From positions 1 through 25,668 of the forward strand of contig DATCIJ010000144.1 in the NCBI GenBank assembly GCA_036507855.1: 25,668 bases of DNA, read 5' to 3'. The stretch is from JABWBJ01 sp036507855. GTDB lineage: Bacteria; Gemmatimonadota; Gemmatimonadetes; Gemmatimonadales; Gemmatimonadaceae. Positions 1-6,554 of this stretch are shown in pieces. The stretch's first letter is position 1, and every line of letters starts with the position of its first letter. The position numbers and the translations under genes were made by a program. The notes under the pieces were generated by a model. It ran no database searches, was not told the DNA's origin, and saw nothing but the letters and a program-made list of their open reading frames with translations.

Positions 1-61
1 CGTAGCCGCTGACGAGGCCGAGCGCCCAGAGCACGATCAGTACAATCGCAATGGTTTGCAT
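1..61 (-). CDS. Partial small membrane protein, lmo0937/DUF5670-like
   Basis: Only the first 20 codons are inside the window; the gene runs off the left edge. The ATG is at 61 on the minus strand and is preceded by a purine-rich gaagga ribosome binding site about 9 bases upstream. The visible peptide begins MQTIAIVLIVLWALGLVSGY, one hydrophobic segment ending in Gly-Leu-Val-Ser-Gly-Tyr. This closely resembles the start of lmo0937-family (DUF5670) small membrane proteins, which are about 50 residues long, have one or two membrane segments and are often annotated as stress-associated. The divergent neighbour at 615 is another small stress-type membrane protein, which fits. The family call rests on the N-terminus alone. 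Confidence 0.6.
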   Translation of the reverse strand, partial: MQTIAIVLIVLWALGLVSGY

Positions 62-614
62 CCTGGTATTCCTTCGTTTGGCAGGTTGTGCGGGCTGCCG
101 TTGCCAGCGAGCAGCCGCCATTCAGGACCCGGCACCGGCACATCCGGTGTCATCGCCGCTCAGGTGGCTCCCCGAACAGGGAGCCGCCCGTCCTACACCT
201 TGCGGCGCGCTCCGTAGTGACAAGGGCGATTCCGGCCAGCACGGCGGGTCCGGCGGCCCAGGGAGCGATCGGATTCCGTATGTGGTGACGTGTCACCAAC
301 CGCTCAGGCATGAACGTTAGGTACCACGCCGGCCATCGACCATCGCTCGTGATGCGTACGGACCCTCAATCGGAAGGAGGAGCCAGGACCCGCGATCGGG
401 GGCGCATCGGTTCGCGGACTCCACTCCGGACTAGCCCGAAGACCGCTCCAACGACGGATGGTTCCTTAGCCGCCGCTCGCCCAGACTACATCCACACGAA
501 TCGCCGAGACACCGCGCCTTCGAGCCGAGCGTCAGAGCCAGTTCGTTGCAGTCATGCAGTACTGATGGGCCGCGCGGCCACTGCCGGCGGCTCGTCTACA
601 CTACTGGAGTCATC
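62..614. other. Long spacer without a recognised gene
   Basis: This 553-bp spacer separates the divergent genes at 61 (minus) and 615 (plus). Open frames in it have no recognisable domain, no membrane or signal segment and no good ribosome binding site. The only clear structure is a hairpin at 163-188 with a 10-bp stem (one G-T pair) and a 6-base loop, not followed by a T-run. A purine-rich ggaggag string near 376 has no start codon at a useful distance. Divergent promoters are expected here, but I could not pick -35/-10 boxes with confidence. Confidence 0.5.
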
Positions 615-875
615 GTGGATCTGCTTACCTGGCTTATCGTGGGACTCATTGCCGGATTGCTCGCCAGTGCCGTTGTCGGCGGCATCGGGTACGGCATCAT
701 CGGGGACATCGTCGTCGGTGTGGTCGGCGCGGTCTTTGGGGGTTGGATCTTCAGCACGCTCGGGATCGGCCTGCCCATTGGCGGACTGCCAAACACCATT
801 GCGGTAGCGTTCATCGGCGCCGTGGTGCTGCTCTTGCTCATCCGGATGCTGCGGCCGAGCCGACGACTGACCTAG
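615..875 (+). CDS. GlsB/YeaQ/YmgE family stress-response membrane protein
   Basis: This 86-residue, very hydrophobic protein has three membrane segments: about residues 2-22, 27-49 and 57-78. The first two are Gly-rich (LIVGLIAGLLAS, then a GGIGYGIIGDIVVGVVGAVFGG-type pattern), and a basic tail RMLRPSRR follows the third. This is the classic layout of transglycosylase-associated (GlsB/YeaQ/YmgE) proteins of the inner membrane, whose biochemical role is not settled but which are induced by envelope or acid stress. I chose the GTG at 615 because the family begins right at this hydrophobic segment and because ggag lies 5 bases upstream. An upstream in-frame ATG at 546 would add a non-conserved Cys/Arg-rich stretch. 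The next gene, in the same direction 41 bases downstream, is also stress-type. Confidence 0.88.
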   Translation: MDLLTWLIVGLIAGLLASAVVGGIGYGIIGDIVVGVVGAVFGGWIFSTLGIGLPIGGLPNTIAVAFIGAVVLLLLIRMLRPSRRLT

Positions 876-916
876 GCCGCGCACTCCTCTTCCTTTCTCG
901 GCGAGGTACTTCCTGA

Positions 917-1162
917 ATGCCAGGCCGCAACCTTCACGGCAGCTGGATGCAGATGAAGTCGGCGGTGCTCGCGCGATGGCCATGGGTCACCGCGGAAGAC
1001 ATCGCTGGCTTGGCGGGCGAACGCGAAGAGCTGATGCGCTTGCTCAAGTCCCGCTCGGGCAAATCGTACGGGGAGATTGAGCGCGAGGTAGCCGAATTCG
1101 AACTGCGTGATCTCAGGGCAGGCTACGCGTCTCGGCCCGCGCTTGGCATCGGGCTTGACTGA
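917..1162 (+). CDS. CsbD-like small stress protein
   Basis: An 81-residue soluble protein. Its middle matches the CsbD pattern: Trp (W11) then a Lys, a second Trp segment (ARWPWVTAEDIAGLAGERE), then a Leu-rich helix, a Ser-Gly-Lys-Ser turn (SGKSYGEIEREV) and a final helix. CsbD-family proteins are abundant, small helical proteins of the general stress response with no known catalytic activity. The ATG at 917 is preceded by a gaggt element about 10 bases upstream. The gene lies 41 bases after the GlsB-like gene on the same strand and before a strong terminator at 1239, so the two are probably co-transcribed. The sequence is divergent from canonical CsbD, so the family call is good but not certain. 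Confidence 0.65.
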   Translation: MPGRNLHGSWMQMKSAVLARWPWVTAEDIAGLAGEREELMRLLKSRSGKSYGEIEREVAEFELRDLRAGYASRPALGIGLD

Positions 1163-1238
1163 CCTGTCCCGTTGAGAGTTCCGGCCGGACTGGCTGTTCG
1201 TCGGTAAACGCTGTTAAGCGAAGCGAGCGCACGAGGGA

Positions 1239-1273
1239 GGGGTGTCATGTCAGGGACATGACACCCCCTTTTT
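1239..1273 (+). terminator. Strong rho-independent terminator
   Basis: A perfect 13-bp stem (1239-1251 pairing with 1255-1267) with a 3-base agg loop is followed by a run of five T (1269-1273). It lies 77 bases after the CsbD-like gene and before the M14 peptidase gene, so it most likely ends the GlsB/CsbD transcript and insulates the next gene. Confidence 0.88.
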
Positions 1274-1367
1274 GCGTGAGCGGGAAGGCCGAGAAACACC
1301 CTTCCTCGCTGGCTCCGCTGCGCGTCGCGGCGTAATGTCCACGAGCTGGGAAGCTGCCCGGCAGTGC

Positions 1368-1409
1368 CGAGTCACGAGTCACGAGTCACGAGTCACGATT
1401 CACGATTCA
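1368..1409 (+). repeat. Heptamer tandem array, six units (cgagtca/cgattca)
   Basis: Six uninterrupted 7-base units: four identical cgagtca, then two cgattca. The array ends 8 bases before the chosen start codon of the M14 peptidase (1418), so it occupies the position where a Shine-Dalgarno sequence would be. The same heptamer, reverse-complemented (gtgactc), recurs at 22969-22996. Confidence 0.95.
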
Positions 1410-1417
1410 CCAACTCA

Positions 1418-4417
1418 ATGCGCACCACACCTTCGATTCTCGCCGCAGCGCTGCTATTCAACGGGGCGCCGATTGCCGCCCAACAGGCCGTCACCGAAAC
1501 CCGCGATCCTCGCCAGCAGCAGGACCCGGAGTTCGCGCGCGTCTACACGAAGTGGACCACGGAGCCACGCTATGGCAGCCCGCTCGTCGATCACCTGCCC
1601 AAGGTGGCCGGCATCCCGTCGCCAAAGGACGTCCTGGGCTACTACATCGGGCAGCCCAAGACCCTCACCTACTACGCCGACGCGTTGAAGTACTACCGCG
1701 CCCTGGCCGCTGCGGCGCCGGCACGGGTGAAGATCGAGTCGATCGGCAAGTCCGACGAAGGACGTGAGCTGGTCATCGTCTGGATTTCGTCCGAGGCCAA
1801 CCTCCGCAACCTGGCTCGGAACCGGGCCAACCTTGCGCGCATCGGTGACCCGCGCGGCATGAGCGAGACGCAGGTCAATCAGCTGATCAACTCCACCAAG
1901 CCGCACTACCACCTGATGGGCGGCCTGCACAGCGGAGAAGTCGGCCCGTCCGAGATGCTGATGGAGCTCGCCTATCGCCTGGTGGCCGAGACGTCACCGC
2001 TGATCAACCAGATCCGCGAGAATGTGTACGTATCGATCACTCCGCAGGCGGACCCCGATGGTCGCGACCGCAACGTCGACTGGTTCTACCGCGGCCTCGA
2101 GATGGCAGCGCAGGCTGGCAGCGGCGCTCCGGCCGGTCGCGGAGGCGGCGCCGGTGTGCCGTACTGGGGGAAGTACGTCTATCACGACAACAACCGCGAC
2201 ATCAACCTCTCGCAGGTTTCGATGCGCGCCATCACCGATTGGTACTTCACGGCGCACCCGCCGATCATGCACGACCTGCATGAGGCGGCCCAGTTGATGT
2301 ACACGTACAGCGGCGGCCCCCCGCAGAACCCGAACCTCGACCCGATCCTGTTCGCCGAGCTCCCGTTCTTCTCGAACTGGGAGTTGTCGCAGATGACCAA
2401 GTGGGGAATGCCGGGCGTCTACACCCACGCCTTCATGGACGGCTGGTCGCCGGGCTATCTCGGCTCCGTGGCCTACAACCACAACGGCATGATGAGGATG
2501 TACGAGACGCAGTCGGGCGTGGACGCGCCCGACAGCGCCGCGGCAGGAGCCGGCCGTGGTGGGCGCGGCGGAGGCGCTGACAGCGCGGCCGCGACTGGCG
2601 GCCGCGGGGGCGGAGCGGACACCACAGCCGCAGTCGGAGGGCGTGGTGGACGCGCTGGGGCCGCGGGAACTGGTCGTGGTGGACGCGGCGGAGCGGCCAC
2701 GGATTCGGCCGGACGCGCCGGCGGCGCGGGGGGCGGACCGCCGGGAACGGCGCCCGCTGGTCGTATCGGCGGCGTCCCGACCGGTCGCGGTGGCGGCCAG
2801 CCGCGCGAATGGTACCGCGGCATCCCCATTCCGCCTAACGCAGTGGCGTCGTTCTCACGGCGCAACAACACCAACTACATGCAGACCGGCGTGTTGTCGG
2901 CGCTGCAGTTGACGTCGATGTTCCCGAACCTCGTCCTCCAGAACTTCTACGTGAAGACGAAGAACTCCATGGAGGACGGCCGCAGCAAACCGCCACACGG
3001 ATTCGTGTTCCCGGTTCAGCGCGACATGACGAAGGTGGCGACTTTGATCAACGTGCTGCGGGCGCAGGGCATCGAGGTCGGCAGGCTCAATGCGCCGGTC
3101 ACGATCGACAGCGTCACGTACGCCGCCGGCTCCTATGTGGTGAAGCTCGACCAGCCCTACGGCCGCCTGGCCAAGAACCTGCTCGAGCGTCAGGACTATC
3201 CCGATCCGGCCCTGCGCACGTACGATGATTCCGGCTGGTCCATGGGGTTCGCGTTCAACGTCGACGTGAAGGAGATCCGGAACAAGGCGATTCTCGACGC
3301 CGCGACGACGCCGGTAACGACCGCCGTGGCGAAAGGCACGGTGACCGGGTCGGGCACCGCCGGGCTGGCGGTGGCGCACTACGGCTCGAACAACATGATC
3401 GCGTTCCGCTACAAGCTGAAGAACATCCCGATGCGCGTGGCCGAAAAGTCGTTCACCGCCGAAGGCGTCACCTTCCCGGCCGGCTCGTTCATCATCACGG
3501 GTTCGGCGGCGGATCTGCAGGCGGCGAAGGCGGCCGTCGAGTCATTGGGCCTGACCGCGGCGTCACTGGCCTCCGCGCCGAGCGTGGTTACGCACGATGC
3601 CGACGTCCCGCGCGTGGCCATCTACTCCCAGTGGTCCGGCACGCAGGAACTGGGCTGGTACCGGCATGCCTTCGACCAGTTCGGCATTCCATTCGACCTG
3701 ATCTTCAAGGAGCGGGTGGCAAAGGGGAACCTGAAGATGGACTACGACGTGATCGTCATGGCGACGCAGAACATCACCCGCGCTTCGGTCATGGCCACGC
3801 CAGCGGCTCGCGCGCAGCCCTACAAGCGAACCGACAAGCTCAAGTTCCTCGGCATGTACGGCGAGACCGACGACATGACCGGCGGATTCGGCCAGGCCGG
3901 CGTCGACGCGTTCGAGGCGTTCCTCGAAGCCGGCGGCACGCTGATCACCACACTCCAGTCAACACGCTTCCCGATCGAGTTCGGGTTCGCGCGTTCGGTG
4001 GACACGGAGTCCCTCACCGGTGTGAACGCCCAGAAACCGCTGGTGAACGCGGAGATTCGCAAGCCCGATCACCCGGTGTTCTATGGCTACGAGAAGTCGA
4101 TCTTCCCGATGAAGTTCGGACAGGGGCAGCAGGTCTTCCGCGTCGGGGTTGCCGACCAGGAGAACGTGCTCGCCCAGTTCGTCGGTGGCGAATCATCCGT
4201 CCTGTCGGGCCTGATGGTCGGGGCGGACAACATCCGCGGGCGCGCCTTCGCCATGGACATTCCAAATGCCTACAACGGAAAGGGTCGCGTGTTCATGTTC
4301 GCGAGCAACCCGATCTATCGGTGGCAGAACCACGGCGAGTTCAACATGGTGTTCAACTCGATCGTGAACTGGAACGATGTCCCGGCACCGCCGGCGGCGA
4401 CGGTGGTACCGAACTAG
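1418..4417 (+). CDS. Secreted M14-family zinc carboxypeptidase
   Basis: This 999-residue exported metallopeptidase starts with a signal peptide (MRTTPSILAAALLFNGAPIAAQQ). The catalytic domain shows the M14 zinc motif HxxE at H171-S-G-E174, an Asn-Arg pair in NNRDINLS (like the substrate-binding NR of carboxypeptidase A) and the third zinc ligand in MHDLHEAAQL (H285). Residues about 371-461 are a Gly/Arg/Ala-rich low-complexity tract built from loose repeats of GGRGGGAD-type units. The C-terminal 280 residues look like a GATase1-like Rossmann region that often follows this M14 subtype. ATG 1418 was chosen because it begins the signal peptide; an in-frame GTG at 1364 would translate the heptamer array. 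No clear Shine-Dalgarno sequence is visible. The TAG stop is made at the edge of an inverted-repeat element. Likely periplasmic or secreted peptide degradation; substrate unknown. Confidence 0.9.
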   Translation: MRTTPSILAAALLFNGAPIAAQQAVTETRDPRQQQDPEFARVYTKWTTEPRYGSPLVDHLPKVAGIPSPKDVLGYYIGQPKTLTYYADALKYYRALAAAAPARVKIESIGKSDEGRELVIVWISSEANLRNLARNRANLARIGDPRGMSETQVNQLINSTKPHYHLMGGLHSGEVGPSEMLMELAYRLVAETSPLINQIRENVYVSITPQADPDGRDRNVDWFYRGLEMAAQAGSGAPAGRGGGAGVPYWGKYVYHDNNRDINLSQVSMRAITDWYFTAHPPIMHDLHEAAQLMYTYSGGPPQNPNLDPILFAELPFFSNWELSQMTKWGMPGVYTHAFMDGWSPGYLGSVAYNHNGMMRMYETQSGVDAPDSAAAGAGRGGRGGGADSAAATGGRGGGADTTAAVGGRGGRAGAAGTGRGGRGGAATDSAGRAGGAGGGPPGTAPAGRIGGVPTGRGGGQPREWYRGIPIPPNAVASFSRRNNTNYMQTGVLSALQLTSMFPNLVLQNFYVKTKNSMEDGRSKPPHGFVFPVQRDMTKVATLINVLRAQGIEVGRLNAPVTIDSVTYAAGSYVVKLDQPYGRLAKNLLERQDYPDPALRTYDDSGWSMGFAFNVDVKEIRNKAILDAATTPVTTAVAKGTVTGSGTAGLAVAHYGSNNMIAFRYKLKNIPMRVAEKSFTAEGVTFPAGSFIITGSAADLQAAKAAVESLGLTAASLASAPSVVTHDADVPRVAIYSQWSGTQELGWYRHAFDQFGIPFDLIFKERVAKGNLKMDYDVIVMATQNITRASVMATPAARAQPYKRTDKLKFLGMYGETDDMTGGFGQAGVDAFEAFLEAGGTLITTLQSTRFPIEFGFARSVDTESLTGVNAQKPLVNAEIRKPDHPVFYGYEKSIFPMKFGQGQQVFRVGVADQENVLAQFVGGESSVLSGLMVGADNIRGRAFAMDIPNAYNGKGRVFMFASNPIYRWQNHGEFNMVFNSIVNWNDVPAPPAATVVPN

Positions 4418-4522
4418 TGCCGTTCCAACTTGCTGTGCCTAATGGCTACGACCCAGATGAGTTCGATCGCCGAGGAAGTAGAGTTACGCCGGTCTAGTCG
4501 AGACAAGTTGGAACGGCACTAG
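4414..4522 (+). mobile_element. MITE-like inverted-repeat element with TA target duplication
   Basis: A perfect 19-bp inverted repeat (4414-4432 ctagtgccgttccaacttg against 4504-4522) encloses 71 bases. Removing a TA at each edge (4415-4416 and 4520-4521) leaves 16-bp terminal repeats and a 103-bp core. TA duplication is the hallmark of IS630/mariner-type insertion. Inside, an ATG at 4442 opens a 26-codon frame (MATTQMSSIAEEVELRR...KLERH) ending in the right repeat. Its pattern is reminiscent of the N-terminus of IS630 transposases, which supports a deletion-derived miniature element, though weakly. The left edge supplies the TAG stop codon of the M14 gene. An alternative is a large stem-loop with a regulatory role. 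Confidence 0.6.
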
Positions 4523-4549
4523 ACGGGGGATGTCGGGGGTTCCGGAGTG

Positions 4550-4583
4550 AGCGGGTCGTGCCAGATTAGGCTCGACCCGTTTT
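4550..4583 (+). terminator. Probable rho-independent terminator
   Basis: A 9-bp stem (4550-4558 with 4573-4581, one G-T pair) continues, after one mismatch, into a gcc/ggc inner stem with loop agatta. Four T (4580-4583) end it. It lies 130 bases past the M14 stop and 20 bases before the M19 gene, so it may end the M14 transcript or act as an attenuator for the M19 gene. The T-run is short. Confidence 0.5.
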
Positions 4584-4602
4584 CACTTTCACTCTCGTGA
4601 CC

Positions 4603-5787
4603 ATGCGTTCGATCACGCGCCGCGAATCCATCCGTGTCATCACCAGTGCCGGCGCCGCCCTGCTGGGCGCGCCGGCCATCCTGCGGGGCCGCTTCCAGCT
4701 GTTCGGCCGGCAGGGACCAGCGTACTCGGCGAGGGCCGTCCGGCTCGTCGAGGAGACGGTGGTCATCGACATGCTCAACCAGTTCCGCTTCCCCGATTTC
4801 GCGGAGAAGCCTCCGCGGAGCCAGAAATGGATGGCGACGACCGGGTCATTCGTCGAGACGGACTGGGAGTTGTATCGCACGTCGGGAATCGACGTTTTCG
4901 GGCTCGGCCACGGCGCGGGGTCGTACGAAGAGGGCATCCGGTACTTCGCCGACTGGAACGGCTTTCTCGCGCAATACGATCAGTGGTTCATGCGGATCGA
5001 CGACGATCGCGACCTGGAAAGGCTGGCAGGATCGGGACGCGTTGGGATCCTGCTCACGTTCCAGGGTTCGGATCATTTTCGAAGCGCGCAGGACGTCGAC
5101 ACCTTCTTCGCGCTCGGGCAGCGAGTCTCGCAGCTCACCTACAACTATCAGAACAGGCTGGGATCCGGGTTCCTCGAGACCAAGGACGGCGGGCTATCGG
5201 TTTTCGGCGGCGAGGTCGTGGCGAGGATGAACACGGTCGGGATGGCGGTGGACCTGTCGCATTGCGGCGATCGCACCACGCTGGATGGGATCGCCGCGTC
5301 GCGCAAACCGGTGATCTTTTCCCACGCGAGCGCGCGCGCCCTGGCGCCCGACCACGCGCGCTGCAAGACGGACGAGATGATTCGTGGCATGGCGCGGACC
5401 GGAGGCGTCATGGGCATTCCGTTCCTCCGGATGATGATCCGGGCCGATGAACCCGTCACGATCGATCACGTGATCGACCACTTCGATCACGTCGCGAAAC
5501 TGGTCGGCATCGAGCACGTTGGCGTGGGGAGCGACATGGACGTGGTGGGGAATCCGAATCCGGTGAACGGGGAGCCCATGCGCGAAACCCCGAACTGGGA
5601 TCGCTACCGGCTGCACAAGGACGAGAAGGGCCGGTGGATGCTGACGATTCGCGGGCTCGACCACCCGCGACGGATGTTCGACCTGACTGAAGGACTCATC
5701 CGCCGCGGCTACACTGACCCGCACATCCGCCTCGTCCTTGGCGGCAACTGGCGCCGCGTGATGGGGGCGATTCAGGGCTCCACCTGA
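4603..5787 (+). CDS. Tat-exported M19 membrane-dipeptidase homologue with altered metal site
   Basis: A 394-residue M19 (renal dipeptidase-like) protein. The N-terminus has a twin-arginine signal (TRRESIR, then GAALLGAPAIL). Recognisable family blocks are LSHCGDRTT (H220), VIFSHASARALAPDHAR (H241) and HVGVGSDMD (D311). Two conserved metal-site elements are changed: the N-terminal His-x-Asp pair (usually DGHND) reads D56-M-L-N-Q60, and the bridging Glu (usually EG) is Gln in LTFQGSDHF (Q154). The family normally cleaves dipeptides with a dinuclear zinc centre; this protein may bind one metal, act on another substrate, or be inactive. ATG 4603 was chosen over GTG 4597 because it starts the Tat signal; no strong ribosome binding site is visible for either. 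The SET gene follows in the same direction. Confidence 0.85.
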   Translation: MRSITRRESIRVITSAGAALLGAPAILRGRFQLFGRQGPAYSARAVRLVEETVVIDMLNQFRFPDFAEKPPRSQKWMATTGSFVETDWELYRTSGIDVFGLGHGAGSYEEGIRYFADWNGFLAQYDQWFMRIDDDRDLERLAGSGRVGILLTFQGSDHFRSAQDVDTFFALGQRVSQLTYNYQNRLGSGFLETKDGGLSVFGGEVVARMNTVGMAVDLSHCGDRTTLDGIAASRKPVIFSHASARALAPDHARCKTDEMIRGMARTGGVMGIPFLRMMIRADEPVTIDHVIDHFDHVAKLVGIEHVGVGSDMDVVGNPNPVNGEPMRETPNWDRYRLHKDEKGRWMLTIRGLDHPRRMFDLTEGLIRRGYTDPHIRLVLGGNWRRVMGAIQGST

Positions 5788-5792
5788 CGGCG

Positions 5793-5860
5793 TTCCCTCG
5801 TTTAGCTTCCCTGCCCCGGGCACCTAACGCCCGGCGCGGGGAAAACCACCAACGAGGGAA
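5793..5860 (+). promoter_or_regulatory. Leader that can sequester the SET-gene ribosome binding site
   Basis: A perfect 10-bp inverted repeat pairs 5793-5802 (ttccctcgtt) with 5851-5860 (aacgagggaa). The right arm contains the Shine-Dalgarno gaggga, one base before the ATG at 5862. The enclosed part folds into its own hairpin (5816-5821 with 5829-5834, 7-base loop). Pairing of the outer arms would hide the ribosome binding site, so this may be a translational switch. It is a prediction from base pairing only. Confidence 0.4.
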
Positions 5861-5861
5861 G

Positions 5862-6470
5862 ATGAGGACCAGCAAGCAAGCGCTGTTCGAGATTCGATCG
5901 TCCCGGATCGCCGGGTCCGGCGCGTTTGCGCTTCAGCCAATCCCGGCCTGGACGCGATTGATTGAGTACACCGGCGAGCGTGTCAGTCATGAAGTCGCGG
6001 ACGCCCGCTATGAGGACGACGAGGCGAAGGGGAGCACGCACACCGTGCTGTTCACCGTGGATGACCGGACCGTGATCGATGCCGGCGTCGGCGGGAACGA
6101 GTCGCGTTTCTTCAATCACTCGTGCGGCCCCAACTGCCAGTCGCGCATCATTCGGGGTCGCGTGTACCTGGAGACGATCCGCGACATCGCGACCGGCGAC
6201 GAACTCACCTACGACTACGAGATTCCGCGCGAGGGAGAAGACGACGAAACCGCGCAGCGGAAGTGGCCATGCCACTGCGGTGCCCCGAACTGCCGGGGGA
6301 CGCTCCTGCTGCCGGCGCCTGCCAAGGCGGCGCGGGCGCGACCAAAGACCCGGGGCGGCACGCGTCGGAAGAAGCGTTCGCAACACCAGAAGGGCGCGCG
6401 GGCTCGACTGAAGGGAAAGGCTCGGCCGAGAAGTCGTGGCCGCGCGAGAGCCGCGCGCGCACCGGCGTAG
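5862..6470 (+). CDS. SET-domain lysine methyltransferase-like protein with basic tail
   Basis: A 202-residue protein. Residues about 8-130 form a compact SET domain: an N-terminal GSGAFA segment, the SAM-binding and active-site signature FFNHSCGPNCQ, and ELTYDYEI with the catalytic Tyr region. A post-SET zinc motif follows, CHCGAPNCRG, with the typical CxCx4C spacing. The last 55 residues are almost all Lys, Arg, Ala and Gly, like a histone H1-type or nucleoid-binding tail. SET proteins transfer methyl groups from SAM to protein lysines; in bacteria the targets are mostly unknown. The tail suggests a location on DNA or a ribosomal/nucleoid partner, which is inference. Start: ATG 5862 with gaggga one base upstream of the start-proximal aag; that site can be masked by the leader hairpin. 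A bidirectional terminator follows. Confidence 0.88.
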   Translation: MRTSKQALFEIRSSRIAGSGAFALQPIPAWTRLIEYTGERVSHEVADARYEDDEAKGSTHTVLFTVDDRTVIDAGVGGNESRFFNHSCGPNCQSRIIRGRVYLETIRDIATGDELTYDYEIPREGEDDETAQRKWPCHCGAPNCRGTLLLPAPAKAARARPKTRGGTRRKKRSQHQKGARARLKGKARPRSRGRARAARAPA

Positions 6471-6500
6471 TCGAGGTGGACCGCCTCGCCTGCCGGATAA

Positions 6501-6530
6501 CAAACGGGGGAGCTTTCGCTCCCCCGTTTG
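6501..6530. terminator. Bidirectional terminator between SET gene and susD
   Basis: A perfect 13-bp stem (6501-6513 with 6518-6530) has a tttc loop. The stem has a GC-rich core (gggggagc) and A/T-rich feet (aaa/ttt), so it can work for both converging genes, the SET gene ending at 6470 and the SusD gene ending at 6555. Confidence 0.85.
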
Positions 6531-6554
6531 CATTGCCCGGCTTGTTGCCCTGCT

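Noticed and set aside
163..188. A terminator in the 62-614 spacer
   Set aside because: The 10-bp hairpin has no T-run on either side, and no gene ends close by.
310..807. A 165-codon frame overlapping the GlsB-like gene in another frame
   Set aside because: It is Ser/Arg-rich with no domain or ribosome binding site, and overlaps a well-supported membrane protein gene.
1368..1409. A CRISPR array at the heptamer repeats
   Set aside because: Units are 7 bases and contiguous, with no spacers, and no cas genes are near.
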